DNA of 64,000 bases from Micromonospora gifhornensis (GTDB taxonomy: Bacteria; Actinomycetota; Actinomycetes; Mycobacteriales; Micromonosporaceae): contig NZ_BOPA01000032.1 of assembly GCF_016863515.1 (NCBI RefSeq), positions 1 through 64,000 of the forward strand, written 5' to 3'. How positions within the stretch are numbered: the stretch's first letter is position 1; every line of letters starts with the position of its first letter. The notes beneath the pieces were generated by a model. That model searched no databases. It saw nothing but the letters and a program-made list of their open reading frames with translations, and was not told the DNA's origin. This document shows, piece after piece, positions 57,513-64,000 of the stretch. A program made the position numbers and the translations under genes.

Positions 57513-57830
57513 GTGCCGCTCCCGTCACTGACCCCCGAGCAGCGCGCAGCCGCGCTGGAGAAGGCTGCGGAGATCCGCAAAGCCCGTGCCGAGCTGAAGG
57601 AGCAGCTCAAGCAGGGCAAGACCACCCTCGGAGCCGTTCTCGAACGGGCCGAGTCCGACGACGTCGTCGGCAAGCTCAAGGTGTCGGCCGTGCTGCAGGC
57701 GATGCCGGGCATCGGCAAGATCCGGGCCACCCAGATCATGGAGAAGCTCAAGATCGCCGACAGCCGTCGCCTGCGTGGCCTCGGCGAGCAGCAGCGCAAG
57801 GCCCTGCTTGGGGAGTTCGCCGCCAACTGA
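57513..57830 (+). CDS. mihF: Integration host factor, actinobacterial type (mIHF)
   Basis: A 105-residue nucleoid protein from GTG 57513 with TGAGGAG. An N-terminal helix (PEQRAAALEKAAEIRKARAE) precedes a helix-two-turn-helix domain (VVGKLKVSAVLQAMPGIGKI) that binds DNA without sequence similarity to E. coli IHF. Needed for phage integration and nucleoid organisation in mycobacteria and Streptomyces. The 171-bp upstream gap has TTGACC (57403-57408) but no clear -10. Confidence 0.94.
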   Translation: MPLPSLTPEQRAAALEKAAEIRKARAELKEQLKQGKTTLGAVLERAESDDVVGKLKVSAVLQAMPGIGKIRATQIMEKLKIADSRRLRGLGEQQRKALLGEFAAN

Positions 57831-57855
57831 GTGTGGCTGCGTGTAGAAACAAGCA

Positions 57856-58389
57856 GTGAGCTTGGATGACGAGACGCGCCCGGCGGCTCGGCTCACTGTC
57901 CTGGCTGGCCCATCCGGTGCCGGTAGGGAGAGTGTCGTCGAGTTGGTCCGGGCGCGTTCTCCGTCCGTGTGGCGGCCGATTCCGGTCACCACCCGCCCCC
58001 GACGTGAGGGCGAGCTCGACGGGGTCGATCGCCATTTCCTGACCCCTGAGCAGTTCGACCGGCGGCTGGCCGCCGGTGAGCTGCTGGAGTGGAGCCGGCT
58101 CGGTGCGTACCGCCGGGGCACCGAGATCGCCCCGCTGCGCAGCCGCGTCGCCGCCGGAGTGCCGATCCTGCTGCCCCTGGACCTGGACGGGGCGCTGCTG
58201 GTGCGGGCCGCCTGGCCGCAGGCCCGCCTGGTGTTGCTTCACCCACCCGGTCGGAGTCCGGCTCCGACCGTGACGGCGGCCTTCGACCACGCCGTGTCGT
58301 ACGACCGCACTGAGCAGGTCGTGGACGAACTGGTAGGATTCATCGGTTCTTCCTTCCTGGCTCCGGCCCGGCCGCGTCCGCGCGGTTGA
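57856..58389 (+). CDS. gmk: Degenerate guanylate kinase-like protein
   Basis: A 177-residue protein in the gmk position of the mIHF-gmk-rpoZ operon. It keeps the start [27 protein letters not shown] and the later fold, but: the P-loop reads GPSGAGRES with Arg24 instead of the invariant Lys; the conserved GMP-contact tyrosines are changed (GVDRHF, AYRRGT); and the ~28-residue lid with its catalytic arginines between the LLHPPGRS and AFDHAV segments is missing. It is ~25-30 residues short for the family. It probably is not an active guanylate kinase and may bind GMP or (p)ppGpp or be structural (inference). A second gmk is expected elsewhere in the genome. Confidence 0.8.
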   Translation: MSLDDETRPAARLTVLAGPSGAGRESVVELVRARSPSVWRPIPVTTRPRREGELDGVDRHFLTPEQFDRRLAAGELLEWSRLGAYRRGTEIAPLRSRVAAGVPILLPLDLDGALLVRAAWPQARLVLLHPPGRSPAPTVTAAFDHAVSYDRTEQVVDELVGFIGSSFLAPARPRPRG

Positions 58390-58439
58390 GCGCCGGCACC
58401 GCGTTCGCGCGGTCCGTGCGAAAGACGCAGAGGTTATCC

Positions 58440-58703
58440 GTGGGATCCATCGCCAACCCAGAAGGCATCACCAACCCGCCGATCGACGAGCTCCTGGAGA
58501 AGACCACGTCGAAGTACGCCCTGGTCATCTTCGCGGCCAAGCGTGCGCGTCAGGTCAACGCCTACTACAGCCAGCTCGGCGAGGGTCTGCTCGAGTACGT
58601 CGGCCCGCTGGTCGAGACCACCCCTCAGGAGAAGCCGCTCTCCATCGCGATGCGTGAGATCAACGCGGGTCTGCTCACCGCTGAACCGACCGACCAGCCG
58701 TAA
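58440..58703 (+). CDS. rpoZ: RNA polymerase omega subunit
   Basis: An 87-residue subunit from GTG 58440 with AGAGG upstream; the open frame extends upstream in frame without support. [32 protein letters not shown] is the omega signature. Helps assemble beta-prime. Standard neighbour of gmk and coaBC. Confidence 0.95.
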   Translation: MGSIANPEGITNPPIDELLEKTTSKYALVIFAAKRARQVNAYYSQLGEGLLEYVGPLVETTPQEKPLSIAMREINAGLLTAEPTDQP

Positions 58704-58717
58704 CCGTTCCGCGTTCG

Positions 58718-59944
58718 ATGAGCGCCCGGATCATCCTCGGGGTCGGCGGCGGGATCGCCGCGTACAAGGCGTGTGAACTGCTGCGACTGTTCACCGAGTC
58801 GGGCCACCAGGTCCGGGTCGTACCGACCGCCGCCGCGCTGCGGTTCGTCGGCGCGCCGACCTGGGCCGCGCTGTCCGGGCAACCGGTCGCCGAGGACGTC
58901 TTCTCCGACGTGCACGAGGTGCCGCACGTGCGTCTCGGCCAGCAGGCGGACCTGGTGGTGGTCGCACCCACCACCGCCGACCTGCTGGCCAAGGCCGCCC
59001 AGGGCATCGCCGACGACCTACTCACCAACACCCTGCTCACAGCCCGCTGCCCGGTGGTGCTTGCACCGGCCATGCACACCGAGATGTGGGAGCATCCCGC
59101 CACCGTCGAGAACGTGGCGACGCTGCGACGTCGGGGGGTGCGGGTCATCGAGCCCGCCGTGGGACGGCTCACCGGGGCCGACACCGGCAAGGGTCGGCTG
59201 CCCGACCCGGCGGAGATCTTCGCCGTCGCCCGCCGGACTCTGGCCCGGGGTGTCGCCGCCCCGGCCGACCTGACCGGCCGGCGCGTGGTGGTCACCGCCG
59301 GGGGCACCCGGGAGCCGCTGGATCCGGTGCGCTTCCTGGGTAACCGGTCCTCCGGCAAACAGGGCTACGCGTTCGCCCGCTCGGCGGTGGCCCGTGGCGC
59401 CCGGGTCACGTTGATCTCGGCGAACGTGTCGCTGCCTGATCCGGCCGGGGTCGACCTGGTCCGGGTGGGCACCACCGCCGAGCTGCGGGACGCCACGCTG
59501 AAGGCCGCGGTCGAGGCCGACGCGGTGGTGATGGCGGCGGCGCCGGCCGACTTCCGGCCGGCGACCTACGCACCCGGCAAAATCAAGAAGACCGACGACG
59601 GGCTGGCGCCCACCATCGAGCTGGTGACCAACCCGGACATCGCCGCCGAGCTGGGTCAGCGCCGGCGGCCGGGGCAGGTGCTGGTGGTCTTCGCCGCCGA
59701 GACCGGCGACGCCGAGGCCAACGGCCGGGCCAAGCTCGCCCGGAAACGGGCCGACCTCATCGTCATCAACGAGGTCGGGCCGGACAAGGTCTTCGGCGCC
59801 GACACGAACGCGGCCACCGTGATCGACGTGGACGGTTCGGTCACCCGGCTGGCCGAACAGTCCAAGGAGGATCTCGCCGACCAGGTGTGGGATCAGGTCG
59901 TCGTTAGGCTGGGAGCAGGCTCCTCCTTACGGGTGGACCGCTAG
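58718..59944 (+). CDS. coaBC: Bifunctional phosphopantothenoylcysteine decarboxylase / synthetase
   Basis: A 408-residue fusion. The N-terminal flavin domain (VGGGIAAYKACELLR, then PAMHTEMWEHPATVENV with the catalytic region) decarboxylates; the C-terminal domain (VVTAGGTREPLDPVRFLGNR, AAAPADFRP, KIKKTDDG) ligates cysteine to 4'-phosphopantothenate with CTP. Part of coenzyme A synthesis. 14 bp after rpoZ. Confidence 0.96.
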   Translation: MSARIILGVGGGIAAYKACELLRLFTESGHQVRVVPTAAALRFVGAPTWAALSGQPVAEDVFSDVHEVPHVRLGQQADLVVVAPTTADLLAKAAQGIADDLLTNTLLTARCPVVLAPAMHTEMWEHPATVENVATLRRRGVRVIEPAVGRLTGADTGKGRLPDPAEIFAVARRTLARGVAAPADLTGRRVVVTAGGTREPLDPVRFLGNRSSGKQGYAFARSAVARGARVTLISANVSLPDPAGVDLVRVGTTAELRDATLKAAVEADAVVMAAAPADFRPATYAPGKIKKTDDGLAPTIELVTNPDIAAELGQRRRPGQVLVVFAAETGDAEANGRAKLARKRADLIVINEVGPDKVFGADTNAATVIDVDGSVTRLAEQSKEDLADQVWDQVVVRLGAGSSLRVDR

Positions 59945-59977
59945 ACGACCATCGACGTACCCGTACCTGTTGGTGAC

Positions 59978-59983
59978 TACACT
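59978..59983 (+). promoter_or_regulatory. Probable metK -10 element
   Basis: TACACT lies 35 bp before the metK GTG. The leader has TTAGGAG as a ribosome binding site but no SAM-riboswitch structure is evident. Confidence 0.4.
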
Positions 59984-60017
59984 GCCGCCGAACGACATCC
60001 ACTGACTTAGGAGTGCC

Positions 60018-61211
60018 GTGACACGCCGCCTATTTACGTCCGAATCGGTCACGGAAGGCCACCCGGACAAGATTGCCGACCAGATCAGCGACGGCATCCT
60101 CGACGCCCTCCTCAGCCAGGACCCGCACAGCCGGGTGGCGGTGGAGACCCTGATCACCACGGGTCAGGTGCATGTCGCTGGCGAGGTGACCACCAAGGCG
60201 TACGCCGACATCCCGACGATCGTGCGGGAGACCATCCTCGGCATCGGCTACGACTCGTCGAAGAAGGGCTTCGACGGCGCCTCGTGCGGTGTCAGCGTCT
60301 CCATCGGCTCCCAGTCACCGGACATCGCCCAGGGTGTCGACAACGCCTTCGAGTTGCGTACCGGTGCGTCGGAGAGCGCGCTCGACGCGCAGGGCGCCGG
60401 CGACCAGGGCATGATGTTCGGCTTCGCCTGCTCCGAGACGCCTGAGCTGATGCCGCTGCCGATCGCCCTGGCGCACCGGCTGGCGCGTCGCCTCGCCGCG
60501 GTCCGCAAGGACGGCACCGTCCCCTACCTGCGGCCCGATGGCAAGACCCAGGTCACCATCGAGTACGAAGGGCTGCGGCCGGTACGGCTCAACACCGTCG
60601 TCGTGTCCAGCCAGCACGCCGCCGACATCTCGCTGGAGTCGCTGCTCACGCCGGACGTGCGTGACCACGTCATCGCTCCGGAGCTGGAGAGCCTCGGCCT
60701 GGACACCGACGGCTACCGGCTGCTGGTCAACCCGACCGGGCGCTTCGAGATCGGTGGCCCGATGGGCGACGCCGGCCTGACCGGCCGGAAGATCATCGTG
60801 GACACCTACGGCGGTTACGCCCGCCACGGCGGTGGCGCCTTCTCCGGCAAGGACCCGTCGAAGGTCGACCGCTCGGCCGCGTACGCGATGCGGTGGGTGG
60901 CCAAGAACGTGGTCGCCGCCGGCCTGGCCGAGCGGTGCGAGGCGCAGGTCGCCTACGCCATCGGCAAGGCGCACCCGGTGAGCCTGTTCATCGAGACGTT
61001 CGGCACCGAGACCGTGCCGGTGGCCTCGATCGAGAAGGCGGTGACCGAGGTCTTCGACCTGCGTCCGGCCGCCATCATCCGGGATCTGCACCTGCTGCGC
61101 CCGATCTACGCGCAGACCGCCGCCTACGGTCACTTCGGCCGGGAACTGCCGGAGCTGACCTGGGAGAGCACCGACCGGGCCGCCGACCTCAAGTCGGCCG
61201 CGGGAGCCTGA
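60018..61211 (+). CDS. metK: S-adenosylmethionine synthetase
   Basis: A 397-residue enzyme from GTG 60018. [29 protein letters not shown] and [20 protein letters not shown] are the substrate and metal motifs. Makes SAM from methionine and ATP. The stop TGA (61209-61211) overlaps a candidate CTG start of priA. Confidence 0.98.
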   Translation: MTRRLFTSESVTEGHPDKIADQISDGILDALLSQDPHSRVAVETLITTGQVHVAGEVTTKAYADIPTIVRETILGIGYDSSKKGFDGASCGVSVSIGSQSPDIAQGVDNAFELRTGASESALDAQGAGDQGMMFGFACSETPELMPLPIALAHRLARRLAAVRKDGTVPYLRPDGKTQVTIEYEGLRPVRLNTVVVSSQHAADISLESLLTPDVRDHVIAPELESLGLDTDGYRLLVNPTGRFEIGGPMGDAGLTGRKIIVDTYGGYARHGGGAFSGKDPSKVDRSAAYAMRWVAKNVVAAGLAERCEAQVAYAIGKAHPVSLFIETFGTETVPVASIEKAVTEVFDLRPAAIIRDLHLLRPIYAQTAAYGHFGRELPELTWESTDRAADLKSAAGA

Positions 61212-63250
61212 CCGGCACCAGGCGAGACGACCGGCGGCCCGAGGACGGGTCGCCGGTCGCTCGTGTCTGCGTCGACGTGCCGCTGCCCCATTTGGATCGC
61301 CCCTTCGACTACCTGGTGGCGCACGGGCTGGGCGAGGACGCGCGGCCCGGCGTACGGGTGAAGGTGCGCTTCGCCGGCCAGCAGGTCGACGGCTGGCTGC
61401 TGGAACGCCTCGACCACTCCGATCATCCCCGGCTGGCGTACCTGGAGAAGGTGGTCTCGCCGGTGCCGGTGCTCGCCCCGGAGGTGCTCCGGCTGGCCCG
61501 TGCGGTCGCCGACCGGTACGCCGGCAGCCTTGCCGACGTGTTGCGCCTGGCGATCCCACCCCGGCACGCCCGGGTGGAGAAGGAGTTCCTTCCCCGCGCC
61601 GACGCCACCGCGACGCCCACCCCGCCCGCCGACCCGGATCCCGCTTCTACTTCCGTCGGACCGCAGGTCGTCGCGTCCGAGGGACCTGTCGCACCCGTGG
61701 AGCCGGGCGGCTGGCGGGACTACCCGGCCGGGCCGGCGCTGCTGCGGGCCCTCGCGGACGGTCGCCCTGCCCGGGCCGTCTGGTCGGCGTTACCGGGCGA
61801 GGACTGGGCGGCGAGGTACGCCACCGCGGTCGCCGCGACCGTGGCCGCCGGCCGGGGCGCGCTGGTCGTGGTCCCCGACGGGCGGGACCTGGACCGGCTG
61901 GACGCCGCGTTGACCGCCACCCTCGGGCCGGACCGGCACGTCTGCCTCTCCGCCGCGCTCGGCCCGGCCCGCCGGTACCGCGCCTTCCTCACCGCCCGCC
62001 ACCACGATGCGCCGGTGGTCATCGGCACCCGGGCCGCCATGTTCGCCCCGGTGGCCCGGCTGGGTCTGGTGGCGATCTGGGACGACGGCGACGACCTGCA
62101 CGCCGAGCCGCGGGCACCGTACCCGCACGCCCGTGAGGTGTTGCTCACCCGTGCCCAGCTCGACGAGGCCGCGGCACTTGTCGGCGGCTACGCCCGCACC
62201 GCCGAGGCGCAACTGCTGGTGGAGACCGGGTGGGCCCGCGAGGTGGTGGCGGCCCGGGAGGTGCTGCGGGCCCGTACCCCGGCGGTGACGCCGACCGGTG
62301 ACGACCCTCAGTTGGCCCGTGATCCGGCGGCGGCGACCGCCCGTCTGCCCAGCCTGGCCTGGACCGCTGCCCGGGAGGCGCTGCGGGCGGAGTCTCCGGT
62401 GCTGGTGCAGGTGCCCCGCCGCGGTTACCTGCCGTCGGTGGCCTGCGACGACTGTCGTACCCCGGCACGCTGTGCGCACTGCGCCGGGCCGTTGGCGCTG
62501 CCGTCCGCCGGTGGGACGCCGGCCTGTCGCTGGTGCGGGCGGGTGGCGGCCGCGTACGCCTGCCCGCACTGCGGTGGGCGGCGGTTGCGGGCCTCGGTCA
62601 CCGGGGCCCGACGGACCGCCGAGGAACTGGGGCGGGCCTTTCCCGGTGTGCCGGTGCGGACCTCCGGCCGGGAGGAGGTGCTGGCGGACGTTCCCGGCGG
62701 CGCCGGACTGGTGATCGCCACCCCGGGTGCCGAGCCGGTCGCCGAGGGTGGCTACGGGGCGGTGCTGCTGCTGGACACGTGGGCTCTGCTCACCCGCGCC
62801 GACCTGCGTGCGGGGGAGGAGGCGCTGCGGCGGTGGGCGGCGGCCGCCGCGTTGGCCCGGCCGGCCGCCGATGGGGGCCGGGTCGTGGTGGTGGCCGACG
62901 GCGCGCTCGCCCCCGTGCAGGCGCTGCTGCGCTGGGATCCCGCCTGGTTCGCTGCCCGCGAGTTGGCCGAGCGGCGGGAACTCGGCTTCCCGCCGGCCGT
63001 GCGGATGGCCAGCCTGACCGGTGCCCCGGATGCCGTGGCCGACCTGTTGGCGCAGGCGCGCCTGCCCGAGGAGGCGCAGTTGCTCGGTCCGGTGCCGGCC
63101 GACGGTGACCGGGAGCGGATGCTCGTCCGGGTGCCCCGGGCGCGGGCGGCGGCGCTGGCCGAGGCGTTGCACGCGGCGGCCGGGGTGCGCAGCGCCCGGA
63201 AGGCGGCCGACTCGGTACGCCTGCAGGTCGACCCGCTCGCGATGTTCTGA
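61208..63250 (+). CDS. priA: PriA-like primosomal protein N', helicase motifs lost
   Basis: Up to 680 residues. The family N-terminus [21 protein letters not shown] requires a start before GTG 61277, yet no ATG/GTG/TTG is available between the metK stop and there; CTG 61208, overlapping the metK TGA as CTGA, is the best candidate, so the start is uncertain. The DNA-binding domain and all eight zinc cysteines ([26 protein letters not shown]) remain, but Walker A is replaced by [12 protein letters not shown] and the DEAH-type box by WDDGDDLH. This helicase-less form is typical of actinobacteria. Confidence 0.85.
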   Translation: MTGTRRDDRRPEDGSPVARVCVDVPLPHLDRPFDYLVAHGLGEDARPGVRVKVRFAGQQVDGWLLERLDHSDHPRLAYLEKVVSPVPVLAPEVLRLARAVADRYAGSLADVLRLAIPPRHARVEKEFLPRADATATPTPPADPDPASTSVGPQVVASEGPVAPVEPGGWRDYPAGPALLRALADGRPARAVWSALPGEDWAARYATAVAATVAAGRGALVVVPDGRDLDRLDAALTATLGPDRHVCLSAALGPARRYRAFLTARHHDAPVVIGTRAAMFAPVARLGLVAIWDDGDDLHAEPRAPYPHAREVLLTRAQLDEAAALVGGYARTAEAQLLVETGWAREVVAAREVLRARTPAVTPTGDDPQLARDPAAATARLPSLAWTAAREALRAESPVLVQVPRRGYLPSVACDDCRTPARCAHCAGPLALPSAGGTPACRWCGRVAAAYACPHCGGRRLRASVTGARRTAEELGRAFPGVPVRTSGREEVLADVPGGAGLVIATPGAEPVAEGGYGAVLLLDTWALLTRADLRAGEEALRRWAAAAALARPAADGGRVVVVADGALAPVQALLRWDPAWFAARELAERRELGFPPAVRMASLTGAPDAVADLLAQARLPEEAQLLGPVPADGDRERMLVRVPRARAAALAEALHAAAGVRSARKAADSVRLQVDPLAMF

Positions 63251-63562
63251 CGCCACCCGCCCATGCCCTTCGCGCCGTCCGTGCGTTCTCAGGTTTGTGT
63301 GGCGGTCGACACGGCAATTATCTGCCAAAGGTGAGGCCGTCATTGCCGTGCGTGTCGACGGCGCGCGTCGGTGGTCGTGTCTTCGGGGCCGCCGTACCGA
63401 AGGTGATAGAGTCGCCCGTCATGCCGGGGCGCACGACAGCTCCAGGTCACGGCGCGGCGGCAGGCGCGCAAGGGTAGGGGTTGTCGCAGGACGGCGCGAC
63501 CGCGTCGGTCCGGCGCGATATCGATGCTTCCAAATCAGCCGGTTATCAGGGGTGGGCCAGTC
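63251..63562. other. 312-bp intergenic region with imperfect inverted repeat and weak promoter
   Basis: No gene seen. An imperfect inverted repeat pairs GTCGACACGGCAAT (63305-63318) with 63342-63359, interrupted by a four-base insertion. TAGAGT (63407-63412) could be a -10; a CTTCGG/CCGAAG stem lies just before it. Confidence 0.45.
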
Positions 63563-64000
63563 GTGACCGTTCGTCAGTCGATCGTCTTCAACGGTGACCT
63601 CGGTAGCGGCAAGAGCACCGTGTCGGTGGAGATCGCCAAGCGGTTGGGGTTGCGCCGGGTCAGTGTCGGCGACCTCTACCGGCAGATGGCTCAGGAGCGT
63701 CAGATGACCGCGCTCCAGCTCAATCTGCACGCCGAGCTGGACCAGGCCGTCGACGGCTACGTCGACCAGCTCCAGAGCGACATCGCCGCCTCCGGTGAGA
63801 GCCTCGTCATGGACTCGCGGCTGGCCTGGCACTTCTTCACCGACGCGCTCAAGGTGCACATGATCACCGAGCCGGGTGAGGCGGCCCGCCGGGTGCTGCT
63901 GCGCCCCTCCGGGCCGGCGGAGAGCTACACCTCGTTGGAGGAGGCCAAGGCCAAGCTCCGGGAACGCAGCGAGAGCGAGCGGGGCCGGTTCCTGGTCCGC
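63563..64000 (+). CDS. Cytidylate kinase-like P-loop kinase (3' end missing)
   Basis: The open frame runs from GTG 63563 (AGGGGTGG upstream) off the window edge, giving 146 residues. Walker A is VFNGDLGSGKSTVSVEIAK (Lys at residue 17), followed by VSVGDLYRQMA as in CMP kinase-like proteins and MDSRLAWHFF. These single-domain proteins resemble cytidylate kinase but are not proven to use CMP. The C-terminus is lost, so length and full family cannot be judged. Confidence 0.8.
   Translation, partial: MTVRQSIVFNGDLGSGKSTVSVEIAKRLGLRRVSVGDLYRQMAQERQMTALQLNLHAELDQAVDGYVDQLQSDIAASGESLVMDSRLAWHFFTDALKVHMITEPGEAARRVLLRPSGPAESYTSLEEAKAKLRERSESERGRFLVR

Noticed and set aside
59945-60017. SAM riboswitch before metK
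   Set aside because: Only 73 bp between coaBC and metK; no conserved riboswitch core or terminator is seen.

Overview
The window is GC-rich (roughly 70% or more), with frequent GTG starts, dense 4-bp ATGA/GTGA overlaps and a classic actinobacterial gene order. The gene set (bldD, mIHF, a helicase-less PriA) and the locus order (hisS, aspS, rarA, alaS-ruvX-mltG-aroE, aroC-K-B-Q-efp-nusB-bldD, pyrR-B-C-carAB-pyrD-F, mIHF-gmk-rpoZ-coaBC-metK-priA) point to a filamentous actinomycete, most likely Micromonosporaceae (Micromonospora-like). The genus is my inference. No tRNA, rRNA, CRISPR array, insertion sequence or phage gene was found.

Layout. 1-4.3 kb: an 8-bp tandem array, two tandem membrane-anchored cyclophilins, a metallo-beta-lactamase-fold hydrolase and hisS. 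4.4-8 kb: a divergent thioesterase/HxlR pair with overlapping promoters, then a secreted SGNH hydrolase divergent from a secreted trypsin-like protease. 8-14 kb: aspS, an NAD-binding sugar reductase-like protein, an ArsR-like regulator with an MFS exporter, a GNAT enzyme and a small membrane protein. 14-24 kb: rarA with a very large disordered membrane protein, then two small membrane proteins, alaS, ruvX and mltG. 24-39.5 kb: accessory DNA inside the aro neighbourhood, comprising an unsecreted GH10 glycosidase next to aroE and then a glycan export block (secreted GH26-like hydrolase, secreted beta-propeller, Wzz-like protein, polymerase, flippase, sulfotransferase, APH-like kinase, Alg14/Alg13-like split glycosyltransferase, GT2). 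39.5-45.7 kb: aroC-aroK, a CtaG/DUF2243 membrane pair, aroB-aroQ, efp-nusB. 45.7-57.3 kb: bldD, then the pyr operon with bioA embedded. 57.5-64 kb: mIHF, a degenerate guanylate kinase, rpoZ, coaBC, metK, priA and the start of a P-loop kinase.

How the genes work together. The shikimate genes (aroE, aroC, aroK, aroB, aroQ) and the pyrimidine operon (UMP synthesis, probably controlled by PyrR at an RNA site beside its own ribosome binding site) are housekeeping units. The 26.6-39.4 kb block reads as one Wzx/Wzy-type exopolysaccharide locus that could make a sulfated polymer and release enzymes acting on it. It is the best candidate here for an undescribed system. BldD, which carries an intact c-di-GMP signature, appears to have its own operator over its start of transcription.

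Other points: (i) several promoters sit exactly 6-7 nt before a start codon, implying leaderless mRNAs; (ii) a ~51-bp dispersed repeat occurs twice in opposite orientation and supplies the stop codons of two convergent genes; (iii) three long intergenic inverted repeats; (iv) a guanylate kinase lacking its P-loop lysine and lid; (v) probable CTG start for priA.
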